In this document: positions 34,190 to 45,859 of the stretch, in pieces
Layout: the number at the start of each line of letters is the position of its first letter
Position numbering within the stretch: the first letter of the stretch is position 1
Source: Smallanthus sonchifolius
Taxonomy: Eukaryota; Streptophyta; Magnoliopsida; Asterales; Asteraceae
DNA: 64,000 nt
Assembly: GCA_023525975.1 (NCBI GenBank)
Contig: CM042021.1
Location: 78,685,501-78,749,500 of the forward strand
Direction: 5' to 3'
Made by a program: the position numbers and the translations under genes
The notes under the pieces: generated by a model
The model's database searches: none
What the model was told of the DNA's origin: nothing
The model's input: only the letters and a program-made list of their open reading frames with translations

Positions 34190-34736
34190 GGGACGGTTCC
34201 ACTAAAAGTGGTTTTTCTCTAATAAATCCTAAGAAATTGGTCAAACGAACTTCGATTAAGCTCGTTACAGCGGCGTTGAAACCGTCTCATCGAACCATAA
34301 CCCGGACCCAAAATCCTAAACCCCCTCCACCCGCACCCCCAAAAACCTAAACCCCCTCCACCCGCACCCCCAAAAACCTAAACCCCCCTCCAACCCTACC
34401 CTAAAAAGCCTAAAACCACCATCCTCACCCCCCAAAAACCTAAACCCCCCCACCCCAGCCCCCCAAAAACCTAAACCCCCACCCCACCCCTAAAAAAACC
34501 TAAACCATAAAATTTAAACACTAAAAGCTAAACCTTAAGGCTAAAGCATAAGGATAAAACCCTAAAATTCCAACGTAAAATATAAACCTTAAAAGCTAAG
34601 ATGGTTGAGTTCGATGAGATGGTTCCAATGCCGCTGAAATTAGCTCAATCGGAGTTCGTTTGATATCGTTTCTTAAGGTTTTTGTCATTTCTAAGATTTT
34701 GTTAGCGAAAAACTACTTCTTATTTGATCCTCACCC
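34190..34736 (+). mobile_element. MITE N, complete copy with telomere-like core
   Basis: 547 bp with imperfect terminal inverted repeats of about 120 bp. The left end has GGTTTTTCTCTAATAAA and GGTCAAACGAACTTCGATT; the reverse complement of the right end has GTTTTTCGCTAACAAA and ATCAAACGAACTCCGATT. Ends are GGG ... CCC in a TA repeat, so the TSD cannot be resolved. The core (about 34308-34500) is C-rich with repeated CCTAAACCCCC and CACCCCCAAAAACCTAAA units. Non-coding. Confidence 0.75.

Positions 34737-34772
<36 letters not shown>
34737..34772. repeat. (TA)n microsatellite
   Basis: Nearly pure TA between MITEs N and O. Confidence 0.9.
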
Positions 34773-34775
<3 letters not shown>

Positions 34776-35082
34776 AGAAGATCATAAGAAAACTCATTTT
34801 AATGAGAAAACCAAAAAACTCCTCATTAATGGCATTTTCGTAATTAATGGCACATTTTTTGTAAGGCAAAAAAAAACCCGTCAAAAAAAATTAAAAAATT
34901 AATAAAACAAAAAACTAAAAAAACCAAAATGTTTCTCTCGTTTGCCTCGTTTCATAAAAAAAACTCGAAAAAGTAGTCGGTTTAGCTATATGGTTTAGTT
35001 TTTTGGTTTTAGTTTAGCTTTTAGGGTTAAGTTTTTGGGTTTAGCTTTTAGGTTAGGTTTTTAAAGGGGGAGGGGGGTTAGC

Positions 35083-37259
35083 TTTTTTGTAACATCCCAA
35101 AAATAATAAAACGAATAAACATAGCGAGACCGGTGATTTAGTCGGAACATTTAAACAAAAGGGAGCGGGGTTGGGCTCGGCTTCAATGGGCCGAGGGAAG
35201 CCCAGGTATATATATAAGGCAAGGCAGCCCTCTTCCCTGCTCATTCCACACTCACGCAACTTCTAGAGAGAGAAAGGAAAGCTCGGGTCTAGAGAGAGAA
35301 AGTCGTCGGATCGTCACGAGATTGGAGGAGCACGACACAGCTGAGCCCGTGAGCAAAACCTCCGAATCAGAATTTTAATCCAGGTAACGATTCGATCACA
35401 TTATGAGTGTTTGTTCGTTTTGGGAAGTTTCGGGTTTTGGCTAAAAGATAACGATTTTGCGGATGAAACTTGAAAGCGAACTTAGGTATAGCATCTAGAA
35501 TGAAAAACGAACGTTTTGATCAAAGAAAATTTAGATATCGACATGATCAGATTCGCATGCAGAACATTCGGATTTTTGGGGAATGCGATAAGTGCAGACC
35601 CATCGAAACTACTTAGTTTCGATATGTGCAGACCCATCGAAACTACTTAGTTTCGATATGTGTAGACCCATCGAAACTACTTAGTTTCGATATGTGCAGA
35701 CCTATCGAAAGTACCCAGTTTCGATATATGCAGACCCAATCGAAACTACCATAGTTTCGATATGAGCCCCCGATCCGAAGCTAAGATAATACATAAGTAC
35801 TTATCGAAACTACCAAGTTTCGACAGAAACAACCTTTCGAAACTACCAAGTTTCGATATAAGCTAATCAATCGAAACTACTATGTTCAAGCATAGTAATG
35901 TCTAGTGTCATCTAGGAGCACCACCTTATGTGTATGACTTTATTATACAGATCGTGAGTGACATTAGTGAAGCTCAGTAGCCAGCTTAGTGTATTACAGA
36001 AACTACTCATCAGGTGAGTTCTATGTGCCCCTTTCTATGTTATGTGCAAACCGTATTAAATGTTTTGGGGCTGAAATGTATACACTAAATGAATAACAGT
36101 TATGAATGTCAATGTGATCATACGTGGTATACAAATATATATATATATATATATATATCTTTACACGAAATAGAATTATGAATAAAGAATGAAACGTACG
36201 ATTTTTAAAGAATGAACGAAAGTATGACATAACGTGTAAAGAGGAAATCTTGCTTTATATCCATGTATATATTGCTTGCCAAGTATAAGAAAACGTTATG
36301 GACGCTTCGATGATAACGGCTACTTCGGTAGACGGACGACCACGTGACTATCGTACAACCGGGACAAGTGCGTTCCTTCATCAGCTAGGGCGTACGAATG
36401 CCATAAGTGCGTTCCTTCATTAGCTAGGACGTACTAAAGTTATTAACGGACGGTCTAAGAAAAATTGGCATCTTATAGTAGAACGGTTGTATAAATAATA
36501 GTCGCATGGGAAACGGATACCTTCGGGTAGACGGGCGAATTACGGCCTACGACGGTAGGACGGTTGTAAGTCATGACGGACGGACAAAGGTTGCCGGACG
36601 GTTGTAAGAATAAAATGACGGACGGCACTTGTTGCCGGACGGTTGTAAGTATAGGTGGGCCATGACGATGGACCGCGGCGATTGTCTTTGTGACCTTCGC
36701 AACCAAAAGACGGGTTGATCACCCTTAAGAGTATTACCAATGAATGTAAAGTAAAGAAAAGAAAAGGTGAATGCATATATATATGTAATCACGAAGTAAA
36801 GAAGAAAGAGAAGCAAAAGTTATGAAAATAAATGAGACCAATGATGTGAATATATATCTATATGTATTTGCGAAGAATGATAAATGAGAAGTAATTCAAG
36901 TCAATGTGTACTTATATAAGTGTGTATATATAATTATGCATACTTATAAAGAAAAGAATGTTTATACCTAATTGCATTAAACTAGAACTCACCAGCGTTA
37001 GCTGACTTTTAGTATACATTTCAGGTAAAGGAAGATAAGGTCGTGCGATGGCGTGGAGGTTACCCGGCACGAGACTGACATCCCTCTTTTGTTTTATATG
37101 TATTCGAACAATGTTATGTTTTTAATTGTAAAGACTTCCGCTGTTATGATTATGTAATTGGATGACGAATGTTTTTAATATAAATTCAGTATTTTATGAC
37201 TATGTTTATGAGTAAATCTAACAAGTGAGGTTACCCGGGAAAGGGGCCTTTACATTTTT
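35083..37259 (+). mobile_element. Solo LTR D (gypsy, related to B) with TSD TTTTT
   Basis: LTR 35088-37254 (2167 bp; TGTAACATCC ... GGGGCCTTTACA) flanked by TTTTT at 35083-35087 and 37255-37259; the host side is the interior of MITE O. There is no internal region, so it is a product of LTR-LTR recombination. TATA-like GTATATATATAAGG at about 35206. Array of 34-bp units at 35603-35880. Confidence 0.88.
35603..35880 (+). repeat. 34-bp palindromic tandem array in LTR D
   Basis: Units start at 35603, 35637 and 35671 (exact 34-bp period), then continue with more divergence. Each holds TCGAAACTACTTAGTTTCGA (9-bp perfect arms) and a linker TATGTGCAGACCCA. Six to eight recognisable units. Confidence 0.85.
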
Positions 37260-37460
37260 GGGGGTGGGTGGGGGGTTTAGGTTTTTTTTTTGGGAGGGGG
37301 TGTTTAGGTTTTTGGGATGTATGGTAGGGTTTACGTTTTTGGGATGTATGAGAGAGTTAGGTTTTTATGAATATATAATGATAATATAATTACAAAAGTA
37401 TCATTAATGAGGAGTTTCTTGGTTCTCTCATTAAAATAAGTTTTTTCATTTGCTCAACCC

Positions 37461-39000
37461 TATATATGTGTGTGTATTAATATCAAGACTCGAACATGCA
37501 GGAAATATATATTACAATAATAATATACATATTATCACGAATAATAGATAATTACTCTAAATAAAAACATGACTGTTTACCTAATGTAATAAATGTCAAC
37601 CACCAACGGGTCGCTAAACACAATATCATTTTTCTAAACGAGAAACGTTCCTAATCAGATCCCTTAAGTTGGGTGAACAAAGTGCATATAAGACGTCCAG
37701 TCTTAACAACAAATTACCCTTTTGTAATTAAGGTACGGGTAGTTAAACCCTACTTGCACAAACTACTATTTGCTAGGATTTCATCGGACACAGGTTGAAT
37801 TTATTGCCCCTCTTTTAGTTTTTTAAAATGTTAGAAACATCGGGGGAGAAACATACTTACTTAACGCATTTGATACATTTGAAAACTCATGGAACACTTA
37901 TGAATATTTTCATCTAGTAACAAGAGAACAAGACCCGACCTTTATGTTTGCATGAGTGAACGAACACATATTGGGCCCGTAAAAGTCCCCTAGAACACTT
38001 TAATAACCACTAACTATCTAGCCTAGGATTTTGTGGATAGTACTATTGGGATTGACGTCCCCCGGTCATGGTTAGTTGCGCTAACCGCAATCTGGAGGAT
38101 TTATAGCCACATAGTAATCTAAAACACATTTACCTCGGAAGACCGAGGGACGGGTAAAAGAACACTTGTCACGGTTTGGTTATGCGCTCATGTATGAATA
38201 TATTATTTGTATTCCTAGTTACTCTACAAATAGGTCAAACATTACTTGTTATGTTTATCATATACACTTGGAACAATTTACGAACACTTGGATTTACAAG
38301 AACTATTTTATTAAAATCCATGAAACCCCTACTCATTTTGGTTAACGATTTTATCATTAAAGAGGGATAAACACGGGTATAAACTCATTTTATGACTATT
38401 AATTCATCACATGTTTTCATTGGGAAAACGATCCACTTTATGACTATGAGGTCATCACATATTTTCATTGGGAAAATGACTCACTTTATGACCATGAGGT
38501 CATTACATGTTTTCAAGGAAAACGGTTCCATAATAAGCCCATGAACACATTTTTTTTAGGTTTTGGAAAACGGTTTCCTATTATGGCCATGTACACCTTT
38601 TTCAATGTTTTCAGGGAAAAACAGTTTTATAGTACGGCCATGTACATGATATCAATGTTTTCAAGGAAAACTACTTTACATTGAAATAACTAAACCTGTG
38701 AACTTACCAACCTTTGTGTTGACATTTTTAAGTATGTTTTTCAGGTAACACTTAGCTATAGCTCGGTTCTAATAGGCTAGCTAATTGGATCAAACCATAG
38801 AAGCCGAAGAAGAATAATTGTCAAATCTCAAGTCTATTTTAATCTAGGTGGATTTAGATCAATGTATTATTACATGTTAGTAATTGTAAAAGTTGTTCGA
38901 CACTTTAGAAATTTGTACTTTAGCTTCCGTTGTTGTGTAATATTACCAATCGTTGCGACCTTAATTTATTTATTAAAGTAAATAAATTTGTGGTGTGACA
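37461..39000 (+). mobile_element. LTR G, plus-orientation copy (5'-truncated)
   Basis: Ends AATTTGTGGTGTGACA at 39000. It is homologous, inverted, to 41970-43300 (shared blocks include the AACGGGTCGC region, the CCCCTCTTTTAG...TTTTTAAAATG block, the repeat of about 50 bp around TTTTCATTGGGAAAA, and the tail TAATTTATTTATTAAAGTAA). The left end is lost at the MITE O boundary. Non-coding. Confidence 0.7.
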
Positions 39001-39802
39001 TGACAACTCTTGATTCATCAACAACTTGAATCTGGATCTTAGAATTCAACAAGTTCTTGATCTAAGTAGTAGAGATGGGTGGTTGTGGTCAAGATCATCA
39101 ACAATTGAAAAGTCAAAAACAATTGTAGATGATAATAAAAAGGATAGAAAATGTAATGAATTTTATTGATTTAATCATCACATATTACATTCATACACAC
39201 TCTAAAGCTCAAGAACACTCATGGCCAACCTTAGGAGAGCTCTTCCTAGGGTTGTTAACTCACAAAAAACACACACTCAACTCTATGAGGATGGCTCTAT
39301 TTATAGAGTCTTCGGGTCTTCATTAGCTGCCTCTAACAAAGAAACCCACTTTGACTTTGTCACACTTTCCCTGAAAAAAGTCAATGATTCACTCTAGAAT
39401 CATTAATAAGAAGTTTAACATTAAATTGGACATAAATGTTGACTCGTCACTTCAACTTTGACTTTGACTTTGACTTTGACAGTTGACTTTGACTTTGACC
39501 AAGCAAGTAAACCTCTTCTCGTTTCAACAATGCTTTGTGAATATCTCAAATAATTTTCAGCACCAAATAAATGTTTAAGAACTTGATTTGGTAAGTATTA
39601 ACCTATAAAGACCCAACAAGTAGTGTCGCTTAAGCAATAATTTCGCTTCCACAGTAGTGTCGCTTGACGATCAGGCCATAAAACTAAGTCCAAATTCTTG
39701 TAGTTTCAGACCAAATCAACATCGAAAACACATTCAGACAAAACCGATTACTCATTAGCCATCAGAACCAATCAAATTTTCATCCAAAACAGTCCTTAAT
39801 CT
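39001..39802 (-). mobile_element. Copia-like LTR M (minus orientation), putative
   Basis: On the minus strand: a TATA box within CTCTATAAATAGAG (39295-39308), then a transcript-like stretch ending in AATAAAATTCATT, a plausible polyadenylation region. A cluster of TTTGAC repeats lies at 39454-39500. Boundaries and coding partner are not visible, so the class is a judgement from promoter layout. Confidence 0.4.
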
Positions 39803-41850
39803 TGTAACACCCCAAATTTTATAAGCCATATGAGTAGAGGACTAGAATAGTCAATAAGTTAAAATCCAAGGGGGAAGAGTGAAGATAGATGAAAGTTCAA
39901 CGATCAAAATGAAAAATTTGAGTTTTAGACCTGTGACGGACCGTCACAGATGGGTAACGGTCCGTTACGGACGGTGAAGGACCGTCACACGGTATAACGG
40001 TCTGTTACGGCTTGACCACGACAATCATTGAGGGGATGACACGTGTCAACTGACTAGGGGACGCGTGGAAACCCTATGACGGACCGTCACAAGGGGTAAC
40101 GGTCCATCACAGCCGCAAATTAGACCGCTCAACCGGGTGATGACGAGTGGCATGTGACTCATACTCGTGACGGACCATCACAGGAGATAACGGTCCGTTA
40201 CGGACACCGCAAGAAATTGGGTGATGGACCGTCACCAATGGTAACGGTTCGTTACGGAGCCTAGACTTGCCTATAAATAGAAAGGTCGGTTTTTTGGTGT
40301 TAAGCATCATCCCACATATCCAACACACTCATAAAACACCTAGTTAACCTAGGGAAGCGTGCCAAGAGCCCCAGTTCGCGTAGAGAAGTCCGGTTTCCAG
40401 TCTTTCAGCCCCAATACGCAGTAGATAGTTCTGAGGTAAGGTTCCGACTAGTTGCTAATAACTTGGTTACTTTCACTAAGCTGGGAACTTGTGATTAAGT
40501 AATGTTATAATGACTTAGGACCCTGATCCAAGTCGTTGTGCTGTTTACATTAGCATGTAAAGATTGTTTGTAAGAGAAGGATATTAGTGATGAGTTCTAT
40601 GAGGCCCCTTTTAATTGGTTTACTTTAAGATGTTTTGGGCCAGTATGCTTGCTAGAAAGATTTACATAAATGCTATATACCTTAATCAAAGTATTCGTGA
40701 TAGCATTCATGCTGCAAGAGGTTATGTATAAATGATGTCCAAATCTTAAAACTAAGTAACGGAGTATTCATGAGATTTCAAAGAAGTGTAGGGTAACCAT
40801 CCGACCGGTATGTAGTTATCTGACAAACAGAATGTTCTGTCTAAGGAAAGAGTAGTGTATAAATCCCTCCTGTACCCGTCATTCTTTCCTGGGAACATCT
40901 CTGTTGGAGGTACTACTCTGAAAGGATAACAACCTTATCTTATTTAATATACCATGAGGAAACCTTTACAAGGATTTAAGATAAAGACAGATTTTGAAAG
41001 AAAGAGAGAGATAAAGAAAGCGAAGAACACTTGCCTTTTGGCATGTTTTCATAAAACTAAAAATTTAGAGAAAAGAAATGGTTTTGACACGTAAAATGTT
41101 TTAGAACTTATCATGGTATGCCTAGATAAGCAGTGGTAGAGAAGCCACGGTTTTACCCTGACCTGCAGAGGTCTTGACAATTTTTGTCTTGACAAAGAGT
41201 AAAGAGAGAGTGATAGAGTTTTGGCATGTTTTTCCATGTCAAATATTTAGACCATACTGGTCTGTAACGAAAGAAAAGATGTTGCCACGTCTGGCCAACT
41301 GCTACATAATATCTTGCAACTTAGATAGGCGTAGAGATGTATTCATTCCTCCATGGGATGTAGTATAGACACCTTGTGCAAGGGTATGTATAAGTGGTGA
41401 TGACCGCTTGGAGGTTAACGTGACCTCGAAAAGACAAGTGTGCACGTTTAAAGTATTATGTTTGGGCAAGAAGTTAATGTGATGTTTTAAATACGTGTCA
41501 TATACATCCATTTATGAATGAGACAGAGATCAAAGATATTTTTGTTAAAACTTAGAACTCACCAGCGTAAAGCTGACATATGTTTTAGCATGTGTATCAA
41601 GTAAAGATGTAGTCTCCTGAAGCCAAGGCAAGGGGCTAGAGTAGAGCCTCTGGCAGGCTATCTAGCATCCTTTGGTGAACTGGCATTAGAATAAAAGTAT
41701 TGTACTTTCTTGAATGTACATTAAACAATTCTCATAAAATAAATATAGTATTTTAAAGTCTTCTGATGTGTATGATCTATGTTTACTATATGTTCATGAG
41801 TAAATCCGACAAGTGGCCGGCATCCCGGGTGAGCCGGGATGTGGGTGTCA
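39803..41850 (+). mobile_element. 5' LTR of truncated gypsy L
   Basis: 2048 bp, TGTAACACCCC ... GTGGGTGTCA, followed 5 bp later by a primer-binding site, which proves it is a 5' LTR. TATA box CTATAAATAG at 40271-40280. Directly upstream (39934-40260) is an array of GTGACGGACCGTCAC and GTAACGGTCCGTTAC palindromes. It shares the GTGAGTTCTAT ... GGCCCC ... TTTTGGGCC block with other gypsy LTRs here. Confidence 0.85.
39934..40260 (+). repeat. Alternating palindrome array in LTR L
   Basis: Pairs of GTGACGGACCGTCAC-like and GTAACGGTCCGTTAC-like sites separated by 5-10 bp, five pairs or so. GTGACGGACCGTCAC is perfect at 39934-39948. Confidence 0.85.
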
Positions 41851-41855
41851 AAATT

Positions 41856-41867
41856 TGGTATCAGAGC
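41856..41867 (+). other. Primer-binding site of gypsy L
   Basis: TGGTATCAGAGC, initiator-tRNA-Met type, 5 bp after the LTR end. Confidence 0.88.
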
Positions 41868-41969
41868 TATAGTTTGAGAGATCTGGATACTTGCCCAAGT
41901 ATCTAGACTTAAACTAAGATTAAGGGACATTAAGAATGACAGCACAGATGCCAGTCAATATAGCCTGAT
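41868..41969 (+). pseudogene. Leader and truncated start of gypsy L
   Basis: A leader of about 100 bp with an ATG at 41936 that reads only ten codons before TGA. The rest of element L is absent: LTR G (minus copy) begins at 41970. Confidence 0.5.
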
Positions 41970-43655
41970 TGTCACACCCCCAAATATATTTACTTAATAA
42001 ATAAATAAAGGTCGCAATGATTGGTAACACTATACAACAGACTGAAGCTAAAGTAAAAATTTCTAAGTATCGAACATCTTTACAAATACAAATCTGAAAT
42101 AATACAATAATCTAAATACTCCCAGATCAAAAATAAACTTGAGGTTTGACCCTAGTACTTCTTCGGCATCTAGGGTTTAATCCAAATAGTTAGCCTATTC
42201 CAACCGAGCCTTAGCTAAGTGATACCTGAAAAATATACTTGAAAGGGTCAACACAAAGGTTGGTGAGTTCACATGTTTAGTTGTTGCAATGTAAACTGGT
42301 TTTCCTTTAAAACATTGTCAATGCGCACGCGACCATATTATAAAAACCATTTTCCTTGAAAACATCAATAAGGAGTACATGGCCGTATAATAAAACCGTT
42401 TTCCCTCGAAAACATGTGATAACTTCATAGTCATAAAATAAGTAGTTTTCCCAATGAATACAAGTGATGACTTCATAGTCATAAAAAGAGTAGTTTCCCC
42501 AATGAAAACATAGTGATGACTTCATAGTCATAAAACGAGTAGTTTTCCCAATGAAAACATATCCAATTGTACGTAAATAGTTCCGAGTGTATATGATTAA
42601 CAGAACAAGCAATGAATGACCACATTTGTAAACTAGCTAGGAATACAAATAATATGTTCATACATGAGGCATAACCAAACCATGATCGGTGAATGCCCCT
42701 CCCTCGCTCCCCGCGAGTATGTGTTAAGATAATATGCATTCAACCCTCCCAGTCATCGGTTAGCATGACTAACCATGACGGGGGGCGTCACCCCCAATAG
42801 TACTATTCATAGAATCTCAGGCTATAAAGTTAATGGTTATACTATTCAAACATTGGTTTTTTGTGCTTTCAAATATGTAAGAAAATATTGTGTAAGTATG
42901 TTTCTCCCCCGTTGTTTACAAAACATTAAAAAGCTAGAAAAGGGGGCCGTGAACTCACCTAATGTCCAATGAAATAATAGCAAATGATAATTGTTCCTAA
43001 CCAAACTCGACTACTCGTACCCTAGTTACACACGAGGGTAATATACGTTAAGACTAATTGTCCTAAGTGTAATTTTTTCATCCGCATTAGTAAGTCCGGT
43101 TAAGGATGTGTTTATTTCAGAAAAAAAATGTTTTGTGATGCGACCCGTTAGTGATTATTACATTGTTATATATGTGTTCCTAGACACGACTTATGGTGTT
43201 ATGACTTATCATTAGTATGTCATGGTGAATAAATAATTACTGCATATTATTTCTAATTAATGGTTCATACACATTGTTCACGAATAGTAGTACCTAATAT
43301 ATATCAATAATATATATTATTTCGGTGTTCGTCGTATCAAATGTCTATTTACCGGTTTAGTGTCTCGTTAATAAAAAGATTCAATCAAAGTTACATCTTA
43401 AAACAATAATATGTTTAAAACGATTTGATTCTTTTCAAAACGTCTTCCTTTTTCATAAACTATTATCTTTCATCAAGCATATTTCTAGGTTTATAAAACC
43501 GTTATTTTCATAAAATCGTTTCTACAAAATTTACTCATGTTTCACGTTTATTCGAGTCACTTCCAAATAATATTCATGAGTTCTTTTATTAGTAAAAGTT
43601 GTTCATAATCCCAGTTTTGTAACCATATATATTTACTTTCATAAATATGTTGATT

Positions 43656-43724
<69 letters not shown>

Positions 43725-45060
43725 GTATATATCTTTTTTATCATATGAATCATTATTCTAACCCCAATGGTCAATCATCCAACATGTTCAATACTTAGCT
43801 TTTCATGTATGTTATTATTTTATCATGTAGAGATTTAGAAACTAAACATACACGTGTATACCTACATACATACGGTTATGCATACATATACACCTACCAT
43901 TATATCTTTTAGATCTAGTCCATTAATATGGTCCAATGTGCATATATATCAAAGTATCCATATATTTAGTAATCGATTCACATAAAATATCAACTCGTAC
44001 TAGCATGCTTTTCATCATAATCAAACATATACATGTATACATGTATCTCGACATATATACACACATATTACACATTCTAGATTCCAACAAATTCAAGTTT
44101 TAGATTAGTTCCTTTTAGTTTAGAGATTATTGTAAAAACTCTTTTGTGTTTGGATGAACCTTGTACTTTTGAACTAAGATTGAGATGTAGGGAAACGTTT
44201 GTAGTATTTCATACTAAAGAAAGTAAAGATGGCGATTTTTTTATAAATGAAATGGTGATGATCTTTGGTTTCTAGCTTGATTTCGTGTAGATTTCTTCTT
44301 GCATGCACCTCGAATCACCAAATGGAGATGATTTTTGCTTCATTTCTAGTGGTTGACACTTGAATTTTGTGAGTGTTTGTGTGTGATGTTTGAGCCGAGA
44401 AAGGAAGAAAGCAAGACAAGAGTTCTTGCTTGTTGCCATACACTTCTTTATATACTAGATTAGATGGAGTATGGACTTGTAGAAAATCATTTGTCATCAT
44501 GAGGGAATGTATATGGAGTGGAGTGTTGGAGAAGATCAAATGATTATGTGGTGGTTGGTTGATGGTATCGTGATCCACTCACGGAAGCAAGAGGTGGAGT
44601 GTGGTGTTTAACCAATTATCATCATGAGACTAGAACCTTGGAGTGGAATGTGGGTTTAGTAAAAAGGATGGCATGGTTGATGTTGTTGGTGGCGTAGATA
44701 AGAGGAGAAAGAAGGCAAGATTTGATGGCTTGAGTGTCTAGGTGAATAAAGTGGTGTTCAATCAAGAGAGTCGGTAATTGAATCACCTAATATGTGTACC
44801 TCAATAGAATAATAGTTGGTACTATAAAATTCGTTCGTGTTTTATATAGTTTTAAGTTCCAACTAATTAAGGATAGTGTATCCTTAATTATATACAACTA
44901 AATGTATATATATATATATATATCTATTTTTATCTAGTTGTTACGGTGCGTGATGATGCCTACGAGAGGTTCGTCATAAATTTTGACGAGTGTTTACGAA
45001 CTTTTTAATTATTCGTTTCGCAAAATATATTGCACATATATTTTGAATTCCTAAAAGTTG
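41970..45060 (-). mobile_element. LTR G, minus-orientation copy
   Basis: On the minus strand it ends GGGTGTGACA at 41970. A TATA-like box (reverse complement of CTTTATATACT) lies at 44445-44456. A 49-bp tandem repeat (three units from 42425, with TTTTCCCAATGAAAACA) and a long (TA)n at 43658-43718 are internal. The upstream end near 45000 is not defined. Open frames such as the one at 44315-44578 have no family features. Confidence 0.6.
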
Positions 45061-45107
45061 TAATGGTTATTGTTGAATGTATCCCTAGCGTTTGTGTCGC
45101 GCGAGAC

Positions 45108-45156
<49 letters not shown>
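45108..45156. repeat. (TA)n microsatellite
   Basis: Nearly pure TA run. Confidence 0.9.
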
Positions 45157-45157
<1 letters not shown>

Positions 45158-45189
45158 ATTTGATGGGGTGCAGTGTGCATCTAGACATT

Positions 45190-45630
45190 ATCATAATAAT
45201 GATGATGTGACGTCCACTCTTCATCATAATAATGACGTTGTCACGTCTTGAGTGGAGTACACTCTTCATCATAATAATGATGATGTGACGTCTTGAGTGG
45301 AGTACACTCTTTATTATAATAATGACGATATGACATCTTGAGTGGAGTACACTCTTCATTAAAATAATGATGATGTGACGTCTTGACTAGAGTACACTCT
45401 ACATAATAATAATGACGATGTGACGTCTTGAGTGGAGTACACTATTCATTACTCTTCATTATAATAATGACGATGTGACGTCTTGAGTGGAGTACATTTT
45501 TCATCATAATAATAACGATGTGACGTCTTGAGTGCAGTACACTTTTAATCATAATAATGACAATGTGATGTCTTGAGTGGAGTAGACTCTTCATCATAAT
45601 AATGACGATTTGACGTATTGAGTGGTTGAG
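45190..45630. repeat. 45-bp minisatellite, about nine copies
   Basis: Unit: TCATCATAATAATGACGATG then TGACGTCTTGAGTGGAGTACACTCT. Each unit holds GAGTGGAGTACACTC (5-bp arms) and TGACGTC. Because 45 is a multiple of three, a repetitive open frame runs along the minus strand; it is not a gene. Confidence 0.9.
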
Positions 45631-45639
45631 TGTGGCTTT

Positions 45640-45825
45640 GAACAATATGATAAAAAGCGATTGGTTTAAACGCGGTCCAGTACCCGCAATTAATATCCTC
45701 TTTTATAAATAAACTTCGAAGTTGTCAATATACATAATATATATATACCTATATATATACTCTTTAGTTAGAGTCGATCTTTAGTATTTATGTGTTATTA
45801 ATATTCCTATATATATATATTCTTT

Positions 45826-45859
<34 letters not shown>

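Larger units (their letters stand above)
34773..37460 (+). mobile_element. MITE O, interrupted by solo LTR D
   Basis: Left part 34773-35087, right part 37260-37460, about 516 bp without the insertion. Terminal inverted repeats: ATTTTAATGAGAAAACCAAA and ACTCCTCATTAATG on the left; ATTTTAATGAGAGAACCAAG and ACTCCTCATTAATG as the reverse complement of the right. Like MITE N it starts GGG, ends CCC, sits in TA repeats and has a G/T-rich telomere-like core (GGTTTAGG, GTTTTTGGG). Non-coding. Confidence 0.75.

Noticed and set aside
33476..34350. Several Tyr/Ile/Val-rich open frames on both strands
   Set aside because: They lie in TA/TG microsatellites; low-complexity translation with no homology and both strands open.
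35603..35880. CRISPR-like regular array
   Set aside because: Unit and linker are both repeated, so there are no unique spacers; it is inside a plant LTR. The same applies to 61907-62080.
44315..44578. 87-codon minus-strand frame as a host gene
   Set aside because: No family features; lies just downstream of the TATA-like box in LTR G, in its presumed transcribed part.
45051..45645. Repetitive frames of Ser/Arg/His/Ile on the minus strand
   Set aside because: Product of the 45-bp minisatellite, whose length is a multiple of three.
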